Origin: Pagrus major
Taxonomy: Eukaryota; Chordata; Actinopteri; Spariformes; Sparidae
Reading direction: 5' to 3'
NCBI RefSeq assembly: GCF_040436345.1
Contig: NC_133221.1
Span: 18,163,165-18,227,164, forward strand
Length of the DNA: 64,000 nt
Below, piece after piece: positions 1 to 12,800 of the stretch (the first letter of the stretch is position 1; each line of letters begins with the position of its first letter). A program made the position numbers and the translations under genes. The notes beneath the pieces were generated by a model. The model did not search any database and had not been told where the DNA came from. It worked only from the letters and a program-made list of their open reading frames with translations.

Positions 1-613
1 CTCCTCAACACTACTCACAATGACTCACAGCTTTATTGAAATGAAAATGTTTTAGCTGAAACCTAGAAAACAGACGCCAAGAACAAGGCTTGAATGATGT
101 CAAACCGGAAGTCCCTGATGAATCGAAGTCTAACCATATGAAGGAGTATAACAAAGATGACAGGAGAAGGGTCAAACCCTGATAGCCAGACCTTGCCTCT
201 AGCCATCCCAGTCTGTCAGACAGCCTCACACACACATTGAACTATGGCTTTGACGTTCAATCACTCCACAAACGAGGAGATTATGGACAGAAACACGTCT
301 TTAGATCGACGTTTTGCTCTGAGTGGTTAAGGATAAAGGAGGCACGAAGAAATGGATGGGAGCCTTCCTCATGCTCTGCTAGCTCGTGTGCCCACATCCT
401 GTATTAGCACAAAATAAGCTAACTGAGGTGCCGGTGCGCTCATTCAATTCATCATAAACGTGAAGTAGAACAGGAGACGGGAAACTACCGGTTTAATCGA
501 TGCTGGTTAGCCCAGACAGCTGAGACACATAGCTAGCTTAAAAATCTGCTATAGCATCCCCCCCCCTACCACCACCACTCCTCCTGCCCGCCAGCCCCCC
601 TCCCCTCCTTTAC
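1..613 (-). other. dip2b intron 1 (5' part)
   Basis: This stretch lies directly downstream, on the minus strand, of the first coding exon of the DIP2-family gene and begins with its GT donor (positions 613-612). The window ends before the next exon. I see no other coding exon in it. Short GCTAGC/GCTAAC-type words occur near 378, 417, 506 and 532, as they do around other promoters in this window. Confidence 0.7.
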
Positions 614-698
614 CTTCAGACAGCTCCAGATCCAACTCCGCCAATTGGTCTCTAACCTCTTTTGGCAGGGCGGACAAATCCACGCCGCGGTCTGCCAT
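614..698 (-). CDS. dip2b: Disco-interacting protein 2 (DIP2B-like), first coding exon only
   Basis: The exon encodes 28 codons plus one base, beginning MADRGVDLSALPKEVRDQLA and continuing AELDLELSEG, then a GT donor (613-612). This is the N-terminal start of the DMAP1-binding domain of DIP2 proteins, whose family signature is an LAELELELSEG-type helix. DIP2 proteins are about 1,500-residue proteins with an N-terminal DMAP1-binding domain and two adenylate-forming (acyl-CoA synthetase-like) domains, linked to lipid handling and neurite/axon development. The rest of the gene lies left of the window. The start is the first ATG after a GC-rich 5' leader. The paralogue is called dip2b because larp4 and atf7, its 12q13 neighbours in mammals, are close by; sequence of this exon alone would not separate dip2a, b and c. 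Confidence 0.8.
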
Positions 699-1010
699 GA
701 CTTCGCCGAGAAACCCGAGGGCAGTCGAGTCGAAAAGACACCGGGCTGTCGCGGAGAAGTGTCAAAAAACAAAAATTAAAACGCCCTCCCTCAAGACACA
801 AAACAAGCATCAGAGTGGGAGAGACAGTCCATCCGCACGGCTGGCCCCTCCGCCATAATGGGGAAAACTCACCAGCGGCAACGAGCGGTCACGTGACGGC
901 ATTTACCTCGCCTGTACGTTGATTCACTGCATCCAGCCGAGCAGACACACCGGAACTGCTGCTCCCTCTGGCGTCCCGATGGATAAAACACACACATGAC
1001 TATCCTCTCG
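699..1010 (-). promoter_or_regulatory. dip2b 5' leader and CpG-rich promoter
   Basis: The sequence upstream of the dip2b ATG is GC- and CpG-rich and holds no ORF that continues the protein. A CACGTGAC E-box/CLEAR-like word lies at 890-897. There is no TATA box at a fitting distance, which suits a housekeeping CpG-island promoter. The transcription start cannot be fixed from sequence alone. Confidence 0.5.
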
Positions 1011-1145
1011 GTGCTACACAACTTTGTCATGACGTTTTCTCAGCTAAACTCACGTTAAACTTCCAGCAACTGGGCTACAACAAGGATTTTTTTGCTAACT
1101 TTGGGCTAGCAGGGGGTGAAAAAAGTGGCAGGATGTTCTACTTAA

Positions 1146-1718
1146 AGGATAAGTTCACCCAAAAAATGAAAATTCAGTCATTATCAGCTCACCCCCATGC
1201 CGATATGAACTCGGGTGACGTTTCATAGTCCACGCAACATTTCTGGAGCTTCACGCCAAAAAAGTATTGCGGTATTCAAATGAAGTAGCTGGGGACTTGT
1301 TTTAAAATCTCAAAAAAACAACTGAATAAAGTATAAAATGGCTCCATTCAGCTTGTCCAGCATAATCTGAGTCTCTAGAAGCCATGAGATCCCAAACTGA
1401 TCAGTAAAGAAATTATTTACACACTTTTTAAAGCCAAAATCTTCACTACAGCTGCTAAGCTAAAAGCAAGTTGAGGGTGTAAATAACATATTTTCAAATC
1501 AATTTGGGATCTTGGGGCTTTCAGGAGACTTGGATTACATTGGACGAGTTGTATGAAGCCATTTTTTGTTTGTTTGTTTTTTACGTCCCCAGGTGTTTCA
1601 GTTGTTTTGCTGCGACACTCCCGAAATGTTTTGTGGACTACAAACTTCACCTGACTATCTATCGACACAGGGGTGCGCAAACAATGACTTCATCTTCATT
1701 TTTGGGTGAACTTGTCCT
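1146..1718. mobile_element. Non-autonomous DNA transposon (Kolobok-like MITE) with TTAA target duplication
   Basis: The element is bounded by TTAA on both sides (1142-1145 and 1719-1722). Its left end begins AGGATAAGTTCACCC and its right end, read in reverse complement, begins AGGACAAGTTCACCC, so the termini are inverted repeats that continue into an A-rich ATGAA tract. A TTAA duplication with ends starting AGG fits the Kolobok superfamily better than piggyBac, whose ends usually start CC. There is no transposase coding region in the 573 bp. The family name is inference. Confidence 0.7.
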
Positions 1719-1825
1719 TTAAACAACATGTTTCGCTTCCCGTAAGCCTTTCTACCGCTCAAACTGTAATTAACGCAGAACTCCACTGATATAGCATTGA
1801 ATTCCTATATCATGAGTACATTTAA

Positions 1826-1859
1826 TGACTGAATGTTCATTTTTGGGTGAACTCATCCT
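1826..1859. repeat. Second, truncated terminus of the same TTAA MITE family
   Basis: A run ending GGGTGAACTCATCCT followed by TTAA (1860-1863) repeats the right end of the element at 1146-1718. No matching left end was found between the two, so this is a truncated copy or the remnant of a nested insertion. Confidence 0.6.
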
Positions 1860-1863
1860 TTAA

Positions 1864-4138
1864 AGCTATGATAGGAACAAAGCAAAGCAGGCAAATGCAC
1901 AGGGCCCCCAAAGGTCCAACACTCACTGTGCGGTTATTTAAATAATGAAATATGAAAGTGTAGGCCTAAATAAATTTGATCTTACAAAAGTGATCACACT
2001 GTACAAACTGACACACATTAAAACTGGGGCAGGATGTTATGCCACAATAGTATCAGGCCTAGTAGTTTCTGGAGCAAATACAACATAATGAGACCAGCAT
2101 GTGCAGACTGAAGTGCTGAGACTAAAGATTATTTTCTCATTTAACTGTTTGCATTATAAAATGTCAGAAAATGGTGAAGAATGCCCATCAAAAGTCCACA
2201 ATGATCAAGGGGATGTCTGATGTAAAAACTTCTTTTGTTTTTACAGAACATAATCCAAAAATAGATGTTTGGGCAAATGTGTAATGTATGAAATTCCCAG
2301 TGAAGTTTACAGTTTCAGTGTACTGAAGTCATTTTGGACGATTACGTTTATTGTTTAACTGTAACTTTTGTATCTTTGTCACTGTTTGATATTCACTTTT
2401 GAGGCATCATTGCAAAAAATGTGTGTCCATGGATATATGTTGTGTAAATAAGAATGCCGGCCGATTATTGATGTCAGAATGTTTTTACTCCCTCATACTG
2501 GTATCAACATCAGCCCCAACAATCCAATATTGGTCGGGCTCTAGTCTAAACCTCCAACATGCCACATTTTAGTTGCACAGAAGAAGTTGGAAGATCAATC
2601 ATTTTTGCCCCAGGACCCCATAGCTGGTTTATCCAGCCCTGATCCTTACGTGTGAATACTTGTGCTGCTCTAGTACAAGTCCTGAACATTACTCTGCTTT
2701 TGTTACTCAACTTACTTGTTGGTCACCTTCAAAAGGCCAATGTGGCATCCTGACTGTAACCATTATAAAAAATAAATATATCCTTCCAACCACCCTCCCT
2801 GCAATTAAAAGCTGCTTACAAAAAGTTACGATCATGTTTTCCTTATGAGAAACATGGACGTTGTCGCACAAGGAGAACGAGCTTCAAAGCAAACTTAACA
2901 TAACAGAATAATTGTAGGCTACTGTCACTTTTTGTCTCTCCAAAGTCACTTGAGTGCTTTACAAAAACATAAACTTAAAAGCAGGGCCACAGCAAAGATT
3001 TTACAAATACTGTTGAGTCTGGCCCCTTTAGAAAAACACACAAGGTAATCAAACATTTTAAAAAAAATAAAATCTATCTAAAGAGTTGTAGTAGTACAGT
3101 TACGTGTTTGATTACATCTTCTTTGAATATTATTTCCAAGCATGAAGGTCAAAATGCTGTTTCAAAGCCTTCCTCCACTCTCAGGACAGAATCATTTATT
3201 AATTTCTGTTTTGGTCCAAAGGAAGTCGAATTTAAGAATAAAAAGTTGTGGATTCAGTCTATAAAATACTTACAAGGTCATGACCCCAGCAGTGTCCTTA
3301 CAAGTAGATTCTTCTCTGCTTCAAAGAAAGTTTTAGAATATACTTTAAAAGTATGTGAAAAAACTGTTTAAGTACGGGAACCAGAGTAATATGATATATA
3401 ATACTATAATTAGTCAATTTTGGTCCTCTATGCAGTCATTATTAACAGAATTGAAGGGTGAAGGAACTATGAACAAAGCAGACGGTGCAATGTCCTTACA
3501 TACTGTATATTCTCTGATATTCAACTACACTGCCCTTAATTCCACATTTTACCAAACTAACTTCAAGTCTCCAGTTGTTATCAGTGTTGTAAAAAGTACT
3601 CCAAAGTCATACTTGAGTAAAAATAAAGATATTGTGTTGAAGTATTACTTTTTGTATAAGTGAAAGTCACCCATACAAACAGTACTATCCCAAAAGTATC
3701 TGTTATTAAAACATACATTTCTGTCAATTAATATACTTAAATATCAAAGTACCAGTGAAAGTAAACTACACATATTGTATCTTTACATGTATACTATACT
3801 GTGTACTATAGGTCGACCAAATCCTGGCCTGGCCAATTATCGTATCAGATTATCAACATTTTTCTAATTATCAGAATCAGTGTTTTTTTTTTTGTTTTTT
3901 TTTAAATAAACAGATTGTCAATAAAATAAATTAATTTAAAACATTGGCTCTGATGCCAAAGTCACTAGAAATCAAAGTTTTCACAAAAAATGTAGTGTAG
4001 TAAAAGTATGAAGAAGAAGAAAATGGAAATATTCAAGTACAGTACAGTCATTTACACATCACTTCTTTTTGTCAGTGTGAATCTGAGCTGAAAACCATCA
4101 GACAAAAACTTCATAAATCTTCATTAAGATGTAGTTTC
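1864..4138. other. Intergenic DNA between dip2b and atf7
   Basis: AT-rich sequence with no recognisable coding exon. About 2110-2550 resembles common fish dispersed repeats: a tract around ATTATAAAATGTCAGAAAATGG near 2153, and a tail near 2510-2545 about AATATTGGTCGGGCTC. A further fragment near 3810-3870 reads like the head of that second family. Short plus-strand open frames at 3108-3371 and 3355-3663 have no protein features I recognise and look like chance. The boundary with the atf7 3' UTR is uncertain. Confidence 0.5.
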
Positions 4139-6898
4139 TTTAATTAAAACTGCAGCACTGTAAGTGTTCATAGTATTTCACTTGGACATGCATGGAAAAG
4201 TAAATATATTCATATAGTACAGATATGTACAGAACAAGGACAATTTTTGAAATCATCAGTCCAACAATGGGAGTGTGAAAAACCATTAATACACTATGTG
4301 CAACTTTCACATTGTCTCATTTTTCTTTAAATTGCTCTTTTCACAACAATTCTCGGTGACATTAATATGCCAAAGACCGTCATGACGATTGTTAGTTGAC
4401 CAATTGAAAAAATAAGTTAGACAAGGGCGGTCAAAAGACAATTACCAAATTCTTCTTCAGAGATATAATAAAAGGGGATAAAAAATCTTTTTGAAAAAAG
4501 GACTAATGACTGTAAAAAAAAAAGAAAAAAAAAAGAAATGTGTGTTAAAGAAGTTTAGTTTCTATATTTATCAGTACAATCAGAAACGTTATGACAAAAG
4601 GTTGTATAGTGCTGAAAATAGCACACAACAAAAGAAAACAAGAAATGACAGAAAAAGGTGCCAATGACATGAATTACATGAAAACATGAAAGCTAAATAT
4701 AGTTTGAATTTCCATTCCATATGAACAATCGTCTATAAGGGACTGCCAGCCAAATATAGCGCCAGCTCCGAAGTACAACAAAATGCCGGGGGTCGCCATT
4801 GGGACTGTAGGACAAGAGGTTCAATCAAAGGTGAAAGGTATTAAAGTTGCCGAGAGGATTCCCATTCATGTATACAGTACAGATAAGAGAAAATACCATT
4901 TTTAAAACAAAGATCTGATATCTGCGAAAACTTTAAATGAACAGAAATACAAAGCAACAATAAACTTGCATTATTTTAGTGCATAAAAGACATGCCCTTG
5001 TGTTAATGGACAGATATCTTGTTTTAAAATATCACATCTTGCAAATATATGATCATATCAGACAAAAGAGGGGAAAAAAATATACAGGAAAACAAGAAAA
5101 GCAAACTGCCTTTTAAGGTGTTTCGGTAAAAATACACTGATATCTTGGTAAAAATATCTTGATGGGATTTCCTTTCAGAAACAGTCAGAAGACATCTTGA
5201 CTTTTAACCAGTGAAGATGTCTTTGCTGTGTCTCTCCACCAGATGACAGAAAAGTGTTATATTATTTTATATCACTGAAAAGAGACTAATGGTTCAATTA
5301 ACTCTTCATTTTAAAGGCTTCGAGGAACCAGAAACCAGCCAGTAAATATTCCTCACTGATTGTTTGTATTTTGATGATAAATATATTTTTCTAAGGCTCT
5401 TTTGTTTTTCATATGAGCAATTCTTTGTGTATTTAGGTGGGGATATCGGAGGCACCAATGTGATCTTAAGGCAAAATCATCAGACATTGTGAGTGAGACT
5501 GTGTAACAAGCAAGTGCAAGTAAAAAGCAGTGATAGATTGTGTCACTGTGACCTCTGAATCACAAAATAACAGTCAGGCTGTTTACCTCCTGTCCCAGAA
5601 CAAGAACCAGGTGGTCTTTGGAGACACAGAGATCTGATTTGTTGTCGTTATGGCTTTGTTTAGGTTTGGTAAAGAGCAAAGAGACTAAGGGGTTCATCGC
5701 ACTTCCGACGAGCAGCAAGGATGTGCAACCATCCTGAGAAGTGTGAAAATAACAGTTACAGTAAGTCCAGAGCCCACACGGAGAAGCACAGTCACAAGAA
5801 TAGGTTCATATAAAATGGAAAAGGCATCCACTTACAAACCAATAAACAGCACAAGTGCCTGTTTTAGAGGAGAGAAGTGAGGAGGAGGGGAGAGGCTGAA
5901 TTCCCTTCAGGTCACAAAAAGCTATTGCTCAACTAATTTTACGGTAACACACTGTCGATCCGACCTGTTTTGGTTCTGTGGACTAATCTGGGAGGACGTG
6001 CCAATTAATAAAAAAAAAATATAGCTGCACATACTGTATCAAGAACATAACACCCTAACAGAAAAAGTCACATGCTAACAATCCAGCTATTAACGTATCA
6101 GATCCGGAGTAGGCAAACTGCTATGTTCTGATGTACATAAATATATACACACAGAGCCAATCACACACACAGTTAATCAATTTTATCATAAAGGGGTGTA
6201 CATGAGGTAAGGTTTTTGGGTCCATGGTGAGAAGGTGGGACCATTTACAAAAGGTATCGGGTGAATATCTGAGTCACTGACGTCTAGACGACTACTGCAT
6301 CTTTGGAGCTAGGTATGTATAGGGACGTTTGCTATGATGGCATGTGTGGGTGTGTGCATGGCTAACAAGTCGAGGAGCACAAGGCACTATTCCCTGCTGA
6401 AAACAGTGTACAGCCTTGTGGGTTGTTTGGTATCTGATTTGATCAAGAACGTTTATGCAACAACTGCGTGTTAGAGACTGTGCACACGTGCGGTGCGTGT
6501 CAACATGGGAAGTTCTTTACGGCAGTACGCTCAGAGCGATGCAGTCCTACAGTCCAGTGAGGAGTCGTTTTGACTGAGGGTGAGGAGAGATGATAGAGGA
6601 AGCACAGAGGAGGAGAAACGAGTATGGGATAGGTTGGAGTCCAGCCCCTGTAGTCTATGGCAAAGTGAACAGGAAGCTCTCTCAAAAGTCTCAGTCCATT
6701 CCCAGAAGGCTGCTGCTGAGCTCCAGGCCACAGCATGATGACTCTACAGGAGGGTCAGAGAGAGCGGAGGAGCACAGTGAAGGGGGGAGATGAGAAATTT
6801 GGACTTCTAGATTGGGGAAGTCGGGGAAGTCCGCTGCTCTTTTATACCCCTGGGTGATGAGTGTAGAGCCAAATTCTGGGCCGTGGTGGCATCGCTCA
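4139..6898 (-). other. atf7 3' UTR (extent uncertain)
   Basis: The sequence downstream of the atf7 stop codon is AT-rich, has few obvious repeats and contains no coding exon, as expected of a long ATF7 3' UTR. A possible ATTAAA poly(A) signal on the minus strand lies at 4139-4144, and an AATAAA lies further away near 3196. Neither can be confirmed without transcripts, so the end given is a guess. Confidence 0.35.
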
Positions 6899-9800
6899 TC
6901 ATCTAGCAGCAGATTGAGACTGTGCAGCCATGATAATGTGAGAGGGTCCACTCTCAGCCCGCTGCTGCTGGCCCATTCCTGCCAGCACAGACATTGCCAT
7001 TGCCTCAGCTGCTGCCCTTGAGCTCAGGCCATTTTGACCCGCAGAGGGGCTGGGCGCCAAAGAGCTGTGCTGGATCACCGGGGCAGGAGAACCTGTGGGC
7101 TCTGTGTCTTTCATGCTCTCTTCTGCAGCTGCACAGAAAAGAAGATGACACAAATACAGAGTTATACCAAACTAGCTTTTCACTTTTAACCTTGAATACA
7201 TTCCATACCAGGTTTACTGAAAAGCTACATAAATGATCCTGTTTTGCAGCCAGGGCTCGAGACTAATGCTGACCCGCGCTCTCGGGGACGATAACAAGCA
7301 TGTTTGGGATGAACAGAAATGAAGCACCTTGAGGATGAAAAGGATTTTATAATGCTTAGTAAATGTCAAAGTGAAATGAGCGCTAACAACAATGGTGCGC
7401 TTCTTCTCTTGCTGTTACTATAGTTACTATCACTGGATGGCGACTTAGCATTAGAACTATAAAAATATGATGTGTTAAAACTCAACACACCTAACTCACT
7501 ATTGATGGGGGATGCACCTTATTTTGGTTTTTTTTTACATGATAATGCTACATTGTGAATCAAAAATCCATGTTTAAATTGGCAGGAGGAGAGCTTGTTA
7601 GTTGTTGGCAGCCTGTGGGCTGCAGAGTTCTGCTGTGAGTTTGGCTAACACTGCTAACTGCTAAAGGAGCTAATAGAGCTAATGTAGCTAAAAGAGCTAA
7701 AGAGATGAGAGTTAACGGAGCTCAACCATACATTTTAATAGAACAAGATGGTGCCGCAAAGCCTTGCTTCCAGTTTTGCCCACTGGCCTCTCATTGTATT
7801 GCCGGTAAAAATTCCCCTGCACCCCAAAAGGCATTTTCCCTATAGTCTGTTGACATGACACCTCAAAAAAGTCAATCATGACTCTTTGTATTATGAATTT
7901 TTGATCCATGGTGGGTACACATTTGTAAAACTTTCCTCAAGCTGAGAGAAGAGATTTTAAAAACCATGACGTCTCTACAATGTTAAGTCTATGGGCTGAG
8001 CGGGAACTCATGGGCGGGGCCAGGGGGAGAAACTACTGCACATACTCAATAGGCCGCATAACCAGGAAGTAAACCCAGAAGCTAGAAAACTTTTTTGGTG
8101 TATGTACTAGACAAGCAGTCCTCTCTAAATTGAAAAGGGGCTAGTTTTGCGTCTACTATCTAGTTCCTTTAAATAAATTCATGAGCTAAACACGCAGCAG
8201 GACTGTGAGTTTCTGTTATGTTCTGTTTGTTTCTGAATATGAAGCGATAAACAGGTAACGTGGTTTAATGTGACAAAACAACAAGTTTACAGTAATTAAA
8301 TGTACTTAAGTACTTCGGCTGAGTACAGTCTGAAGGTGAAAATACTTTGAATGCTAACACTTTTAAATAACAATTGTAAATAATACTAACAAAGTAAAGA
8401 AACAAGATTTTCGACAATTAAAATTGTTTTTCGGCAGGTTCTGGGATGGTGGTAAGAAAATAAACAAGGCAGGCCACCAGGTGAGTATCATGGCAGAATT
8501 ATAAAAGGTTCACCTAAGTAGGCATTCTTCTTCTGTAGGTTGGTCACAGGACAGTCCTTGTGGGCCAGCAGCAGCTGCTTCAAATGAGCCACCTCGTTCC
8601 GCAACAGAGACACTTCATTCTGAAGGACCAGAACAACACTTTTTAATAATTTATAGAGAGTTCACAAGAAAAATAATCATATTACTCAATCCAGGGAGAC
8701 CTTGCAAACTTGTTTTCCGAATTGATTTTTTTTGTTTTCAGGTCAGAAATGCTTTTAATGGTTAAACAGTCTCGTTTCTGTTCCAGTACAGCTGGCAGTG
8801 ATAATGTGATCATGCAGTGCATACACAAATACACCACCAAATAACACAATAAAAATCTGAAACGACTTGTAATGAGTCCTGGAACCTCACCCATTTGTAA
8901 AATTTCCCTGGAAATCTTCTGGAAAACACCTCACAAACTTCCACGACTTCTTAAAGCCTCTCAACTAGGCGCAGTCAGTGAGACTATCCACACATTAACG
9001 CAGACCTCCAACAGGCCACGTTTCATCCCTGCCCACCCACTCACCGACAGCGAGACGTTCAGGTTGCAGAGCTCCTCAGCCTTCTTCTCCAGGGAACTGA
9101 CCCACAGTTTGCGTTTCTGTCTGCAGCGGGATGCTGCGGCCCGATTCCTCTCGAGGAAGCGCTGCCTTCGCTCATCTGGGTCATCGTCTACTGTCCGCCG
9201 CCGACGCCCACCTGTAGGCTGTGCTGGAGATACCTAGAGGGAGAATAAGGCAGAGGGTGAGCAGGAAACAGACAGACAAGGGAGGGAGGCGGAAGAAAGA
9301 CGAGAGAGAAAAGGGAAGTCTGAGTCATAGTTTCATTATTTCAGTCAGGGCACATCATAGTCATCTCACTACAAGAAGTACGGCCCCAGTTTTTTGTAAC
9401 TGAAACAGGTGATAAGTCACATATCAAACATGGTTTCGCTCAGTTGCTTTTGTTTTTTTCTTAAGATTTTCCAAATTTATGTGACAATGTCATTGAATTT
9501 CATGCTACAGAGAGATCCTCAGCACTAGACAACACAATGTACCTGAGGTTGTGCAGGTGATGGAGCATCTGGCTGTTGGACAAGCAGCTGGCTCTGCTCT
9601 GCCCTCTGAGGTACCATGGGGCTGCTGCCCATGGCCATGATCCCCATACTATGCCCTGACGGGCTCTGCTGGGACAGCGCGGCCTTCAGACGCTGCAAAA
9701 GAACAATGATATGACATCAGCCCACAGCAACAGTATAACCAGTGTAATGTACGTATAAAGGAGATGATCTAGGGACCAAAAAGGCAAAAAAAGCAACAAC

Positions 9801-12800
9801 ACAGCAGGACGGATTGAAAAGCAATAGCACTAAATCTTTTGTGTATTTTCTGTTATCATTTAAACATCACTGCAGCATCATAACAATCTCTGTCCATCTA
9901 GACTGTACTACGCTGACTCCATGTCAACTCATCAACTCTTTTATAGTATCAGCACCAAATTGGCCTAAACTTTAGTTTCTAATTGTCAGTAAAACCTGCC
10001 ATAAGTTGCAATGTTTGATGAAAGTGACTATGGCTACAATGTGTTAATAAAATCATATTGTGATTATTTTAACATATACTGCGATTGCGATATGATTCAT
10101 GATAAGTGGGAATGTACATTTTTGCATCATAATTTTCATTTTCTCTAAATCAAAATAAAAAATCATGATGATGTGGAGAACACGATCTGTAAGCTTTACC
10201 TTTATCAAAATGTTTTTAGCTTGTGCTTTTTGGATATTGCACTTAACCATTATGCGATTTTGATCATATTTTGATTAGTTGTGCAGCCGTCAGATGACAA
10301 TTTTTGTACTGTTGCTTCCTGCTTTTCATGCAAATCTGTTTTCTGATACATGTCAGATGTTTTCACAACATAATCAAATAAGCACCAGGTTGTACCGCCC
10401 TTAGCCTCAAGACAAACCTAAACTCTCTGAGGCATGAATTTACAAAAGTTGCTCTAATTCTGCAGAAGTCTTCGCCCATGCGTTCCTGACAATGTCACAC
10501 AGCTCCAGCTTGTTTTCAGCAGTGCATTCATGTGACATCCTGTTCTGTCTCAACCCTTTTGTACTCAAGGCTTTGTAGCTGACGTGAGCCTACTAAAGTT
10601 ATATTCTCCTGGAGCAATTTTCAAATGATGTTGTTAATGTTGTGTGACTCTACATCTGCCAGGGATGACACAAAATGACGGTGATTAGTAAGCATCCTTG
10701 ATTTACTGCTCACTATAGATTAAACTTTTTATAGTACAGAGAGTTAACCCATGCCCATGTGTGAAACTGTGCTTAGAAAATATTTCGCAACAACGAAACA
10801 GCCCTACATTTTCATTTATACCAATGATCTTCCACTTGTGACTGAAGGAGCAAGTAGTTTCTGTAAATAATCTACTAAGGTGGCAACTTTGTGTATGTTG
10901 CAATACTAAAAACAATGACTACACTAATTCAGTTTCATTTTGGATCTTTACATAGAGCTTGTGTACGTTGCAGCATTATGGCTTCAGCATCAATTGTGTT
11001 GTCGTGGTATAAGGGTTAAATTAACAACAGCAGGGAAAAAGTCATATGATGAACAAACTTAGCCAGTGCAGAAGATAGCTGGAGGGTGAAGATGGAGACA
11101 AAAAGAACAGATAAAGAGATAAAAATAGAGAGCTAATCTAATGCTGACCATCTTGGCCTCTATGTGGGTGCTGTAGCCAGAGGGAGAGTTAGAGCCGCTG
11201 CTGCTACCTCCCAGAGGAGGACCGGGGATCCCAGGAATGTTGGGTACCATGCACATGGGTCGGGCCAGCTGGAGACCAGATAAGACACAAAAAAAACACA
11301 CGTGTATTAGCAACTTGAACCAAACATCTTAGTTATAAAATTGAATTTGTTTGTCTGTCTTACATTAATGACAGAGGGCATCTGCACTGGACCAGGGAGC
11401 ACGGGCACTGCCTGACCAGAGGGAAGCATCATCATGGGATAGTGGCTGGTTGGCGAACTAGACAGACAGGCAACAGAGGAACAAAAGAAACAGGAGGTTC
11501 AGTCACGTTTGTATGAACTCCCAAGTTTCCGTAACATAGCAACTATTTCTATTTAGGAAAATTATCCACTTCAAACCCATAAAATCCACACTTACATCCA
11601 TCATTACTAGACCAAGCTGTGCATACAAGCACTCTTCAAACCCACAGAAATTTATATCAGGTTTAAGTCGAAAACACATGTTTTTAAGAGTTACAACATA
11701 TGTCAGTTTAATGCCGGGGAAATTTTCAAAATATGCACTAAACAACAAACATATTTTAATTTGTGCAACCACAGAAAAACATGATGGCATCTTGGCTTTG
11801 AAATGTTCACACAGACACCATATTGGTTCAACATAGCGTCGGAACCAGCAGATATACTGTACATGATATGTGATACGTAATACACGTGATATCATCATGC
11901 TGTAATATTGCAATATCACATGAAAAACGTGTTATTTTTTAGAGCTTTAAAGCTACTTAAAGTGACATTTCACCCCCCATAAATATATATTTTTCCTCTT
12001 CCCCTAGCTATTTATCCATCTACGCTGGCCATCTACATCACAGCACAGAAGGAAGTGTGCATCTACTCATGGAGGAGACGCTAATTAACTAAGCTAGCTG
12101 ATGTTACAGCTCAGTCGAGGAGGATGCCATTATTTATTACATCCCACACTGCCACAAGCATCATCCAAGAGTAGATGCATGCTTCCTTCTGTGCAGTGAT
12201 ACAGACAGAAAATAGTTCCTACATGAAACAGCTCATAACAAGTGCTGTGGATTATATTGAGTAATTGGGTCATGATTTCTGGAAAAGACGCACATTTGCT
12301 GTTGAGTTTTTACATTTTTTTTTTGGTGCTTTGAGCAGGAGTGATTACAGGTAAAAGGAAAAATGTGTATTTTTGATTCTGGCCCGAACTGTCACTGTCC
12401 TGTTTTTAAGTAGCATATCAGGGTTGAGATGCTGAACTTTACTTACCTAAGACTGGTACGATTGGAAGGTGGTGCCTGTGTGATGACAGAGGTGGGTGAC
12501 GGCATGGTGGGCTGAAGGGCATCAAAGCCCAAGTGTAGTGGGAGGGAACCTGGACGCACAATAGTTGGGGTGGGGGCTGAACTCCTGGGTGGTGTGTCCT
12601 AGGAGAACAGCAGAGAGCTAAGTTATGTAAAAGAGTAAAAACAACTCTGAGGAAACGACAATATTATTCACTTCCTCAAGATTCATCCATGTAATACTGC
12701 AAAATCATGGGCCAAACTCTTTCTACATCATTTAAGGCTCCACCCTCTTCTCTTTAAACTTATGCGACCCCCCCCTTGCCCAGTGTCAGTCCTACCTTTC

